Shown here piece by piece: positions 1 to 9,283 of a stretch of DNA of 64,000 bases; the first letter of the stretch is position 1, and each line of letters opens with the position of its first letter. The stretch covers positions 310,001 through 374,000 of the forward strand of contig JARGXX010000006.1 of the NCBI GenBank assembly GCA_030374765.1. The letters run 5' to 3'. The position numbers were made by a program, and so were the translations under genes. Under the pieces are notes generated by a model, which had not been told where the DNA came from, searched no databases, and saw only the letters and a list, made by a program, of their open reading frames with translations. Source of the stretch: Agarophyton chilense (lineage: Eukaryota; Rhodophyta; Florideophyceae; Gracilariales; Gracilariaceae).

Positions 1-1
1 G

Positions 2-856
2 GTGATTCGCCCTGGAGAGTACATCAAATACGTGATCTGCACATCCGGAGATGGATCTATATCTGCCTCTGGTGTTGCCTCACGGGCGTATCATCCAGAT
101 GAAGTGAAAGCCTCAGAGGGGAAACTGATGATTGATGTGAAGTATTACCTGGAAAGTCAGGTGCTGCCCCCCATACTCAGGTTGTGTGATCCAATTGAGG
201 GCATCGAGGCAAGTCGAGTAGCTGTATCTTTAGGGTTGGATGGTCGGCGATTTGAGAGAAAGGAGGATGAAGCTGATGGACACAACGATTACCCTCCTAT
301 CGGGGTAAATGGCGCAGCTGAGAAATTCCGCAACGTGGAGGCTGTTACCATTCAATGCGCATCATGTGAAACACAGACGGAATTTGTCGGGGTGCAGTTC
401 AAGAGTTCTGGCGAAGTGAAGAGTTGCGGCCTGCAATGCGCCAAATGCATGAAACGATTCCCGGTGTATCAGCTGCATAACGTGATTACGCTGAAATCAC
501 GGGAATGGATCCGCAAGTACTACACGTGCGAGATGGTTGTTTCTGAGGATGGGTCGCGAAAGAAACTGACGAGAAACGTCGGTCTGGGGCCCAATGGACA
601 GGTTGCGAGGAGGAAATTCAACGAGTGGTGGTTGTACAACCAACTGCGGTATCTTAACTACATTTTGGATGTGCGGCAACGGTGGCAAGAAGCTTGCGGG
701 GAGAAAAAAGGCAGCTTTTCTCTGTCCGCAGCCGATGTGGAAACGTACGAAGGGCTGCTGCGGAGGGCCAATGCGATATTCGATGCGAATGCTTACCGAT
801 TCATCGACCTTGCACAATTTCTCATGCCGTTGGGTATATCTTCGTTGAAAGTATAG
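2..856 (+). CDS. POLA1: DNA polymerase alpha catalytic subunit, C-terminal part (5' truncated by window edge)
   Basis: This is the C-terminal ~284 residues of the replicative polymerase that extends primase RNA primers. The frame is already open at the window edge, so the true start lies upstream. Visible are the conserved tail of the polymerase domain (KYYLESQVLPP, LCDPIEGIEA) and a first metal-binding module (CxxC at residues 119-122, then C142, C146, C149). The segment EWIRKYYTCE that normally opens the second Cys module is present. The usual four-Cys pattern (CxxxxC...CPxC) is not: only C176 remains. The helical end (NQLRYLNYILD, FLMPLG) fits Pol alpha rather than delta or epsilon. It converges on the OTU gene 121 bp away. 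Family assignment is confident. Confidence 0.86.
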   Translation: MIRPGEYIKYVICTSGDGSISASGVASRAYHPDEVKASEGKLMIDVKYYLESQVLPPILRLCDPIEGIEASRVAVSLGLDGRRFERKEDEADGHNDYPPIGVNGAAEKFRNVEAVTIQCASCETQTEFVGVQFKSSGEVKSCGLQCAKCMKRFPVYQLHNVITLKSREWIRKYYTCEMVVSEDGSRKKLTRNVGLGPNGQVARRKFNEWWLYNQLRYLNYILDVRQRWQEACGEKKGSFSLSAADVETYEGLLRRANAIFDANAYRFIDLAQFLMPLGISSLKV

Positions 857-977
857 TACTGTAGGACTAGAGCTGGGGCTGTTGCTTTAAAAAGGAGATT
901 ACATGTCGGATAACGCTTGAAACTGTCTGTTGGTGTGTTGACGAAAAAAAGGAAGAAGGGAAAAAGGGGGATGCGAT

Positions 978-1916
978 TCAGCACCAAGCGCGAAGAGGCA
1001 AGAGGGCGTCAAAATGTCCTGCGCGAGCGGCGCCGGTAAAGAGCAGTCGGACGACGTTCCTGCCCTCGTCAAAGGAGGCGTATTGGCGCAGGCGCTGCGC
1101 AGATACATCGAAACAGTAGAGCTCCACGGAGACGACGAACGCCTTGGCCAGCGCAAGCAGCTCAATCTCGCCCCACATCTGGCCGAGCCAGTGGCCGCGC
1201 ACGCCCTCCACAAGCACATTGCGCGTGAAGAGCGCGACGGCGGCGGCGGCGGCGTGTGGCGACGCAGCGTGGCCCTGGCGGCGCAGCAACTTGGCGTACA
1301 AGGCGGCGTGGCTCGCTACGTGCCGCGCCAGCGCCGCGCGCACGGCAGATGCGCTCAGCGCCGCACCGCTGAGCTGCAGAAGCGCCCACGCTATGGCATG
1401 GAAGCCGCAGTCGCCTCCAGCCGGCGTGGCCGTCATGGTGTGCACGCCGCACGCTAGTCGTACGTGACGTCGCGACGACGAGGCCGCCGCCTCGCACAGC
1501 CATGTGCGGTACGCCGACGCGCTTTCGTGTCGTATCTCATGGTGTTGCTGTCGCGGCCATCGCCGCCGCGACGAACGCACGCGCATGCGTCCGAGCAGCC
1601 AGCGCCACGCACCACTTGGCTCTGTCTCCCGACCCGTTTGCTCCCGCCCTTGTTGCTCCACATGTTGCTTGTCCGCCGTCGGTTCGACGTCCGCAGCTGG
1701 TGGCTCTACCTGCGCGCGCGCGAGCAACGGCGAAAAAGAGTCGCGGCGGTGGCGGCGGCGGCGAGGAAGCGACGGAAGTTCAAGCGGTGGACGCGCCAGC
1801 GCGGAGAGTGAACGCAGACGGGAAGCAGGGGAGCGCGGCGCGCTCAAAGGCGCGTACTCGCGCTCACCGCGGCCGAACGTGAAACGCGTCGACTCGACAC
1901 TCGAGATTTGCGCCAT
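978..1916 (-). CDS. OTU-family cysteine protease (probable deubiquitinase)
   Basis: The C-terminal ~150 of 312 residues form an OTU fold: AGGDCGFHA carries the D169/C170 pair, GHWLGQMWGEIELLALAKAF is the typical central W...EI.LLA helix, and GHFDAL near the end supplies catalytic H301. OTU enzymes cleave ubiquitin isopeptide bonds. The first ~155 residues are Arg/Ser/Pro-rich and probably disordered. A second Met at residue 161 lies just before the catalytic loop, so a short form starting at 1436 is possible, though it would leave almost nothing before the active site. The composition is extremely GC-rich with Ala/Arg bias, and several overlapping frames are open by composition alone. The gene is divergent from the Ulp1 gene and convergent with POLA1. 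The family call rests on motifs; the substrate is unknown. Confidence 0.74.
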   Translation of the reverse strand: MAQISSVESTRFTFGRGEREYAPLSAPRSPASRLRSLSALARPPLELPSLPRRRRHRRDSFSPLLARAQVEPPAADVEPTADKQHVEQQGREQTGRETEPSGAWRWLLGRMRVRSSRRRWPRQQHHEIRHESASAYRTWLCEAAASSSRRHVRLACGVHTMTATPAGGDCGFHAIAWALLQLSGAALSASAVRAALARHVASHAALYAKLLRRQGHAASPHAAAAAVALFTRNVLVEGVRGHWLGQMWGEIELLALAKAFVVSVELYCFDVSAQRLRQYASFDEGRNVVRLLFTGAARAGHFDALLPLRAWC

Positions 1917-2758
1917 TGTGGAGCGTGCTCACGGGGCGGTGACAACGGACACGGGGGGGGGGGGCCGTGGGGCACGCTCTCAGAGCGGAGTGCGTGTATA
2001 CAGCACGCTGTGATGCGCGCGCGCTGAGCAGCGCATTGCTGCCGCCGCGCGTGGCTTGCGCTTCGCGTCACACACACGTTGCCATCGACCAGCGCGCCGT
2101 TGCTCCCGCTTTTTTCTTTTCGAAAACGAACGGTAAGGATTTACCTTCGTCGGTGGTGAGTTCAGAGCTCTATGCTCTTCCCATACGGAAATTACCAACA
2201 ACAACAACGATAACAACGACAAACCTCAAAAACAAGTCCTGCCTTCGTCTGTTCATTCATCATACACTCATATACTCACTCCCTCGTTCTTCTGAGCGAG
2301 ACTCGATGTACTTTACACTTGGGCAACTTGCGGGAGAGCGTCTCCAACTGTCTAAACAGTCTCTGTCGACGCTCGACTCATTTCAAGGCGTGGCCAGCGT
2401 CCTCCGTATTGGGAAAAGAGCCCAAAATTTTCGCAATTGCATGGCCTCAGCTGTCCTCGCGCTTACAGCACGTGAAAATCAAACCGTTAAAGCGCAATCC
2501 AACAAACCAGTGCTCGCCTCGCTTCCCGCCAACAGCAGCGGCCAAGTTGGCGTCTATCCGTGGCGGCGCGCGCCTTCGCCTTCAAGCCGCAGACTATCGC
2601 CTGTGCGCTAGTCAACGTTTCTCACATTGCCGCAGGACGACCAACGTGTGCCCTTCTTCAACAATCCAAACCATCTTGTATGCATCTCTGCCTTTCCAAC
2701 TTAGTCACGCCTTCGAACCCGGCTTGGCCTCCTGTCCTTAGCCACCTTTCCCGGTGCC
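1917..2758. promoter_or_regulatory. Divergent intergenic region between OTU and Ulp1 genes
   Basis: 842 bp separate the two start codons. The stretch has a G-run (1952-1961), an AT-rich zone with CAA repeats around 2199-2230 and a pyrimidine-rich stretch before the Ulp1 start. Open frames here (for example 1967-2611) lack any recognisable domain and have skewed composition, so I treat the region as promoter and 5' leaders. No specific factor site can be supported. Confidence 0.4.
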
Positions 2759-5239
2759 ATGGTCAAGCGAAACAGGGTCGATACTGACTACTACGGCCAG
2801 TTTTCAGTCTTCGACGACGGCACCAGTTCCCACTCTCTTCGACGTTCACCGTTTTTCTCCCAGAAGCGCTCAGTTCGTGCTAGAGTCCCACAGCCACGTC
2901 CCCAGCCAACACCAAACGCGCATCACACGTCTCCCTGTCCTCCGTCCTCTACACACACAGCACAAAACCACTCAGAGCAACACGAACACTCTACTCAATG
3001 CGCGGCTGCAAATACTCATCTAAACGCGTTCACTTCAGCTCTACCCCACACTATGGGTAACGATTCCACTCATACCAATCGCCAGAGTAACCTCTTTTCC
3101 CCTCCACTTCAACAGCCCCAGCGCTGTTCGCCGCCCCCGATGCTTGGCCGCTTGCAGGACGCTATGTACGCCTCAAAACTAAAGACCAGTGAGAGACTCG
3201 GAATCATTCACCTGAACGCAAAGAAGCGTCTTAACGCCGGCCATCGAAGCAAAATGGCTGCAGACCAATCGCGCCAGAAGCGCCAGAAGCGACAGGAACT
3301 CGAACAGATTCGAGAACGAAGAAACGCTGAACTGCAACAGAAGTGGTATATTGAACGGGCGAGAATGGCACGCGCTAGAATAGCAAATCGTCGCCATGAG
3401 AGCGACGTTATTGATCTCACCCAAACAAGGGAACACGATCCAGATTTTGACCCAAAAGTTGAAGAGGATGAAGATGTAACGCATATAACAACGAAGGCGC
3501 GCCGTTCGAAAAGCCGTTTAAGAGAGAAGATTAAAGTTCGGCCTTCTGACGCTGTTGCATATGAAAAAGCGCACGAAGTCGCATCTGCATGTAGCACTCC
3601 CCCACGCTCTTCACCAACTGAAGGAATGGAAGATAAAGAAAAGGAAAATATCATATCTCTGTTGTCATCTGATGATGAAAAGAATAAAACTTCGCGACTG
3701 AAACTGTGTCGACCGAAGAGACAGCGACCGCAGAAACAACGAATGAAGAATCAGCGACAAACAGTTCTATTTGGTTTGCCTGTGTCTGACTGTGCGTTTG
3801 ATCCGCCAAGCTCTGATAACGCAGAAGAGAAACCACCTCCCACGCCAAGAATCAATTCTACAGCGGAGCGGTTAAAAAGTCCACTCCATCAAATAGAAAG
3901 CGATATTGAGGTTGAACTCCTCAGAGTGGAAAAGTCAGCCAAACAAAAGAGCGACACCAAAATACATGGTCCCGCTCATGACGGAAATGCTCTTGAGCTA
4001 AAAATCAGTGCTCTACCAGCGTTTCCAGAGCAAATTAGCAACACGAAACTGGACAGTGTTGTCGAAAGCTCCGATGTAGAGTCATCGGTGCAACTGATTC
4101 AGGATACTCCTTTCAAGGCTGGGATGAAACGAATATCAGAAAAGCGAACAATACCTGCACAATCGTTTTATGGGACCAAGAAGCACGCCAATGGCTCAAG
4201 AGCAGGCACAATTGACGTTCCTGCACTAAAGCACGAAGTGAACGATAAGTTTCACTCGCAAGAAATTATCCAATTGGAACTTTCAGACGACGAAGAGGAT
4301 GACGTCATTGAATGTGAACCTATAACAAAGAATGGCAGTATCTTCACTCTTGATGACTACGAGATGCCCGGGTTCTTCGCCAAGGAGGAACCGTCTTTTG
4401 AAACCGATGTAAAACGTGCTCGAGATATTCGCTTTCGTCGTTTGGATCCAGAAGAGCTCGTTATTTTGTCTTCTCTCACAGATCAAGTCCCAAAACAATT
4501 TGTACTGTCAAGAATCGAAGAAGCTAACATTGGACTAAAAGGGGAGGACTTCGCTCGTCTGAGAGGGTCACGATGGCTTAATGACGAGCTACTGAACTCT
4601 TTTGTGGCACTTATCAACTCTCGCAATAGAAGAGATGTACTCCGTGAGTCCAATTTTGAGAATGAGGAAATCGAGTATAGCATCGATGTCGACGCTCCTC
4701 AGGAAGGCCTATATAGTATTTTTTCCCGAAAACGGCCAAGGACTCATGTTTTTAACACATTTTTCTTTCCCAGGCTTACTCAGAAAGGATATGACTACTC
4801 TGGTGTGAAAAGATGGTTGAAACGTGCCGGGCTTTCTGTGAAAAGTCTCGATCTTATTCTTATTCCGATTAATCTGAACAACTTTCACTGGGTCCTAACC
4901 GCGATAGATTTGCGCTCGAAGCATTTCCTGTACTTAGATTCTACTTTTGGTAAGGATACGTCAGAAACTATTCCGATCCTGAAAAAATGGTTGTTTGATG
5001 AAGTCAAGGATAAACACGGGATAGTAGCAGCTGAGAAGATGGGGATAAATCTCTGGCCTGTACACATAAATCCGCCGTACTTGCCGCGGCAGCAGGACGG
5101 AGGATCGTGTGGGATCTTTACGCTCTACATGGCCGACTACTTGGAAAGAGGACTGTGTCCGAACTTTACGCAAGACGATATTCGTACTCTTCGGAGGAGA
5201 ACAGCTTTGTTCCTGAACGATGGCCGTCTACCAAACTAG
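2759..5239 (+). CDS. Ulp1/SENP-type SUMO protease (C48 cysteine peptidase)
   Basis: The product has 826 residues. The last ~230 form a Ulp1 catalytic domain: substrate-entry motif RGSRWLNDELLNSF, a region with FNTFFFPRL, catalytic H710 in NNFHWVL, D727 in LYLDST, and QQDGGSCGIF with the oxyanion Gln and nucleophile C784. Such enzymes mature SUMO precursors and remove SUMO from targets. The long N-terminal part is charged and low in hydrophobics, with a basic coiled-coil-like stretch near residues 160-215 (RQKRQKRQELEQ) and an acidic patch (LELSDDEEDDVIE) resembling SUMO-interacting or nuclear-regulatory segments (inference). The ATG at 2759 follows a C-rich leader and has a good context (gccATGg). 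All triad residues are present, so the enzyme should be active. Confidence 0.88.
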   Translation: MVKRNRVDTDYYGQFSVFDDGTSSHSLRRSPFFSQKRSVRARVPQPRPQPTPNAHHTSPCPPSSTHTAQNHSEQHEHSTQCAAANTHLNAFTSALPHTMGNDSTHTNRQSNLFSPPLQQPQRCSPPPMLGRLQDAMYASKLKTSERLGIIHLNAKKRLNAGHRSKMAADQSRQKRQKRQELEQIRERRNAELQQKWYIERARMARARIANRRHESDVIDLTQTREHDPDFDPKVEEDEDVTHITTKARRSKSRLREKIKVRPSDAVAYEKAHEVASACSTPPRSSPTEGMEDKEKENIISLLSSDDEKNKTSRLKLCRPKRQRPQKQRMKNQRQTVLFGLPVSDCAFDPPSSDNAEEKPPPTPRINSTAERLKSPLHQIESDIEVELLRVEKSAKQKSDTKIHGPAHDGNALELKISALPAFPEQISNTKLDSVVESSDVESSVQLIQDTPFKAGMKRISEKRTIPAQSFYGTKKHANGSRAGTIDVPALKHEVNDKFHSQEIIQLELSDDEEDDVIECEPITKNGSIFTLDDYEMPGFFAKEEPSFETDVKRARDIRFRRLDPEELVILSSLTDQVPKQFVLSRIEEANIGLKGEDFARLRGSRWLNDELLNSFVALINSRNRRDVLRESNFENEEIEYSIDVDAPQEGLYSIFSRKRPRTHVFNTFFFPRLTQKGYDYSGVKRWLKRAGLSVKSLDLILIPINLNNFHWVLTAIDLRSKHFLYLDSTFGKDTSETIPILKKWLFDEVKDKHGIVAAEKMGINLWPVHINPPYLPRQQDGGSCGIFTLYMADYLERGLCPNFTQDDIRTLRRRTALFLNDGRLPN

Positions 5240-6637
5240 ATTCTTTGAAACCAATTCTCTTGGCGGACACGTTGCACAAATAACCATACATCTTGTCGTG
5301 CGCTGTAGAGTGATGTCTGCAAAAACTTCGCAAGCTATCATCGAAGCACATTAACTATTTGAGTGAAGGCTGAAAGTGTTATCTGATGGGTATTGATCAT
5401 CATCCGATTGCAATGTCATGCATATGAGGCTGAAAGGAAACGGTCCAACTCTTGTAGAAGTGTTGCGATCGCCGCCACTTGCCAAAAGCGCATCGCTTTG
5501 CATTTGATCCAATTCTTGTAAACTAAATCGATTCCATCTAAGTTTTGCGGTTGTTTGTTCTTTCCAAAGCGAATACGCCTCTCTTGGTCGAGATTCGAGA
5601 AGATGCGCCAACTATGCTCCACTTCTGAGTTTCTGTTTTTAAGACATGGTTTAGTTGTCGACATCGTGTTGCACCTAGGCTGCCATAATGGATTTTTCCC
5701 CTCCCTATCCGACACCCGCGAAGGAGAGAGAGGGAGTCATGTGGTAATTACCAGAACGGTGATTGCGTTCTTTGTCATGCAAGTGTGAAGAGGTGTGGAA
5801 TATGTGTTAAAACCGCGCTCTTTTGTAGCCTAGCGGAGGGCATTAGTCTCCAATTCTCAGACTAGTGTTGTCTTCCACCTGTTTGGAAATGCAGCTCCTA
5901 AACGTAGCCTTCTCTCTGAAGAAACTAATGCATATCTGTACTTCGTTATCCGTCTATCGAAGATTCTCTCGTTTAATGAGTATTCTTCATTCTTGGTGCA
6001 AAAGACTTTCGTTCATTAAGTTGTACTATTTCAAACCTTTTGAAATCTGAATATATCTAGAGCGACCAATTATGTCTTGTCCTGTAGTATGGTTGTATTG
6101 AAAGATCAACTATTGCTCGGGTTCTGTTCATGTACCATGATAACCGGTTCCACGCTGTACTTGGCAGGTAAGGGTTGATAGATAATTCAATAATTCAGCA
6201 ATTCAGGTGCTTTTCAAGGGTACGAAGAGCGAGCAACAACTAGTACTCGGCTCCACAGGACAAGCTTTGCAATTCTCCTTGGTGTGCAATTCTCTCTGTT
6301 CAATTCAAGTCACGATTTTTCTTCATGCCACCTTCACACCCACAGACAAGAGTGAAAGATATATGCAAACATATGCTTTGAGAAATAGAGCCCGGCACCC
6401 CCTGGTTGGGGAACAGCCGCGCGGATCATAGAAGCCCTCATAGAGCGAATTCTTTTTTATACTATGTATTTCATGTCATTTCAATGGCGTCCGCTAAATG
6501 ACTCGGAACTTGTCTACGAAATTAGTTGTCCAAGGTGCGGTGCGGCACTTTGATTGTTCCTCAAATTACTGGATTCGATTAACAAAAGTCCATTCTCCAG
6601 TTCTATCAGCGGGCGAACGAGCTCATTCCCTTGCCGT
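5240..6637. other. Intergenic region, no gene recognised
   Basis: About 1.4 kb between the Ulp1 stop and the 5-phosphatase start, AT-richer than the flanking genes. Only short ORFs with no recognisable motif are present. No tRNA, repeat or coding signal can be supported; it presumably holds the 3' end of the Ulp1 transcript and the promoter of the next gene. Confidence 0.4.
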
Positions 6638-8971
6638 ATGGGTTCTCGCTTGAAACTTCGGATTTGTACTTGGAATGTGGGTAATGCGCATCCGCCGTCG
6701 GACTTGAAAAAATGGCTCGGGGTTGACGAAGAGAACGATATTGTTGTTGTCGGAGCACAAGAGGCGAATCTGAAGCAAGAAAAGACTCAGAGCCCCACGA
6801 GTGTCTTAAATACCGAAACTCATTCTCAAAGAGAAGGACATGAACCCGCAACTCTTGCCCGCCAAGGCTCTCAGAGTCTTCCTTCGATCCCAACGCGAGG
6901 TAGGCGTTTCAATAAGATCGCGAAAGCCATAAAGGTGGCCAAGACAACGATTCGCGATGGAAGTGCAAAGAAAACGCGATTCAAAGCTCATTCGGTGGAT
7001 TGTGAGGACTCGTACTGGGGCAAATACATAGTTCCGTTGGACCCAAACGGAGATATGCGAGCCAAAGGGATACCCTGTTCATCGTCCAGCCTCCCACTCC
7101 GACAGCCTCCTAGTTTACGAGGCGAGTTGGACATCTCAAAGGGATTAAGCGAAGATGTGCCTTCACTGACTTTCTCCCAGTTAGCCGAACCGGTGGACTT
7201 TGAAAATTTGGACGAGTCTTTGCTGAGAAAGAGCAGGACAAGCTCAAAACACAGTGAAGTCGACATCTATTCCGGGATAGATGGAGAGAGCTACTACATG
7301 TGCAGTGAAGACAGTTATTCTGAAGGGAGTTCTTCTTCGGAGGGCGAAAGTTTTCTGGAAGGAGAGATAACAACCATGGCCTTCCATGATTTGATGGGTT
7401 CAAAGGCGAACAGCAGCAAGCCGAGCGGCAAACTTCGGAAGCAGGTCACAAGTATATTTGGCTTAGAAGATGACGGCGCACAGATTGGCGAGAAGAAGTT
7501 CAGCCGCGTGGTGGAGAAAAACATGCCATCTACGTATAAGCTGGTGGCCAAACACCATCTGATGGAGATAAAACTGCTCATCTTTGTGCATAAGAAACAT
7601 GAATCACGCGTGGAGAAGATCACGGAGATGGCAGAGGCGACCGGTATAGGAAACCGGCTTCCGAACAAGGGTGCTGTGGCAGTGAAGCTGACGATAGACG
7701 ACACTATGTTTTTCTTTATTTCATCGCACCTGGCAGCGCACGAAGGAGCAAAGTATCTAGTGCAGAGACATGAAGACGTGGTAGAAATCATGAAGAAGAT
7801 TGAGAAACGAATCGGGCATAGAGTTCCTCTGATACACCAGGTGAACCATGTGTTTTGGCTGGGAGACCTGAACTATCGGTTGGATTTGGCGCATCTTTTG
7901 CCAGAGGCGTTGACGTGGTCGCACGAGCGAAAGGTGGCGTACGTGCTGCGCAAAATCGCAGAAAGACAATTCGTGGACCTGTCATTGTTCGATGAGCTTC
8001 GGCGAGAAATGGAGGAGGGCAAGGTGTTTGGGGGATTTTCCGAGGGAAAAGTAAGATTTGCGCCGACGTTCAAAGTGGTGCGAGGAAAAGGCGGAGGGAT
8101 ATATCAGGCAAGTCGGGTGCCGGGGTACTGCGACAGAATCTTGTGGCACTCGCTGAGCACGCATCGAAACCACATTCGACTACGGGCTTACGACGCAGTG
8201 CCGGAGATTGACACATCAGATCATAAACCTGTATACGCTACGTTCGACGTAGCGATTCCGATGCGTGTGGAGTTTGTGCCGTTTCCGGTGGTGAACACGG
8301 CGTTGCGGTGCACGGTGGACTTTTTGCACATGCACGTGGAGGGGCTGTATGAAAAGGCGACGGAGATGGAGGAGAGCGGGAATGAATACGAGGTGCTGGA
8401 GGATGGGGCATTGGCGGTGTCGCCGCAGGTGAAAAGCACGTCGTGCACGACGATAGCGAAGAGCGGCGGGGGAGGGCACACAAGACGGGTGGTGACGGCA
8501 AGCTTCCACGGAAACGGGACGTTCATCAAGCGGAAGCCGTACCGCATGGAGGTGCCGCTGCGACAGGGAAAGCGGGTGGCGTTGCAAAAGGAACTGCCGA
8601 CGATTGCATTGCGGCCTTTATCGAATCTGTCGCAGCTCAACTACAAGTACATGACGATTGCGTTCAGCAGACACGGCGGAAAGTGCGGCAGCAGTTGTGT
8701 GATTCCGCTGCGGAGAATGTTCGAGACGATGGGCGGGCGACATCGACATACGCTGGAGCTGGAGCTGCTCAAGCACTGCTCGGTGAACGGCAAGGTGCGC
8801 GTGGTGCTGGAGCTGGTGCCGACGATGGGGGGGTGGGTGGATTCCAACAACCGCCCCACAATGGTGAAGCTGAAGAACCAGACGGTGGCGGTGGACACGC
8901 TGGCCACACCGCGCGCACGCGCGCCCGAAGCGAAACGGCGAACCGCAACATTAACACCAACTAACAACTAA
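6638..8971 (+). CDS. Inositol polyphosphate 5-phosphatase
   Basis: A protein of 777 residues, starting at the first ATG in the frame. It carries an exonuclease-endonuclease-phosphatase fold of the IPPc type: CTWNVGN (10-16), GAQEAN (40-45), NKGAVAVKL, SSHLAAHE, the diagnostic WLGDLNYR ending at 414, PTFKV, PGYCDRILW and catalytic SDHKPVYA (527-534). These enzymes remove the 5-phosphate from phosphoinositides or inositol phosphates. About 250 residues separate QEAN from the next conserved block; they are Ser/Glu-rich and probably disordered, as in plant 5PTases. The ~245 residues after the catalytic core (from about 535) include a possible beta-rich C2-like section and a low-complexity C-terminus, and are not identified further. 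The key catalytic motifs are intact. Confidence 0.87.
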   Translation: MGSRLKLRICTWNVGNAHPPSDLKKWLGVDEENDIVVVGAQEANLKQEKTQSPTSVLNTETHSQREGHEPATLARQGSQSLPSIPTRGRRFNKIAKAIKVAKTTIRDGSAKKTRFKAHSVDCEDSYWGKYIVPLDPNGDMRAKGIPCSSSSLPLRQPPSLRGELDISKGLSEDVPSLTFSQLAEPVDFENLDESLLRKSRTSSKHSEVDIYSGIDGESYYMCSEDSYSEGSSSSEGESFLEGEITTMAFHDLMGSKANSSKPSGKLRKQVTSIFGLEDDGAQIGEKKFSRVVEKNMPSTYKLVAKHHLMEIKLLIFVHKKHESRVEKITEMAEATGIGNRLPNKGAVAVKLTIDDTMFFFISSHLAAHEGAKYLVQRHEDVVEIMKKIEKRIGHRVPLIHQVNHVFWLGDLNYRLDLAHLLPEALTWSHERKVAYVLRKIAERQFVDLSLFDELRREMEEGKVFGGFSEGKVRFAPTFKVVRGKGGGIYQASRVPGYCDRILWHSLSTHRNHIRLRAYDAVPEIDTSDHKPVYATFDVAIPMRVEFVPFPVVNTALRCTVDFLHMHVEGLYEKATEMEESGNEYEVLEDGALAVSPQVKSTSCTTIAKSGGGGHTRRVVTASFHGNGTFIKRKPYRMEVPLRQGKRVALQKELPTIALRPLSNLSQLNYKYMTIAFSRHGGKCGSSCVIPLRRMFETMGGRHRHTLELELLKHCSVNGKVRVVLELVPTMGGWVDSNNRPTMVKLKNQTVAVDTLATPRARAPEAKRRTATLTPTNN

Positions 8972-8973
8972 AA

Positions 8974-9013
8974 GATGCATCGAATGCATGCATTTGCATG
9001 CAAACGATGCATC
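8974..9013. repeat. 40-bp near-perfect palindrome just after the 5-phosphatase stop
   Basis: Starting three bases after the TAA, the sequence folds on itself with 17 of 20 base pairs matched and no spacer. It is built of overlapping GATGCATC and TGCATGC units and contains an ATTTGCAT octamer. It could act in transcript 3'-end formation, form a cruciform, or be a symmetric protein site upstream of the next gene; nothing in the sequence decides between these. Confidence 0.8.
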
Positions 9014-9283
9014 ATGCAAATTGCCATTCGCAAGTTTAGGTTACAGTAGAAAACGAGCGACGAGCGCCAAGCGGCGCGTGTGTGTTAGCGCGCAGCGAAG
9101 GCACCACCCGCGCGCCGTCCATTGGTGCGCACTCTGCGCTCTAAAGCGCGCACCTCTTCTTCCCGCCTCTTCTCCATCACCATCCGTGTCGTCATCGTCG
9201 CCACCGTCATAGTCGCTATTGGCACCACCATCCCAACCCCTCCACCACCGCCGTCGCCTCGTCCCTTCCGTCACTCCCTCCCA

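Noticed and set aside
2705..2790. tRNA gene on the minus strand (GGGTTCGAAGG resembles a B box)
   Set aside because: The T-arm bases do not pair and no cloverleaf can be drawn; it lies in the Ulp1 leader.
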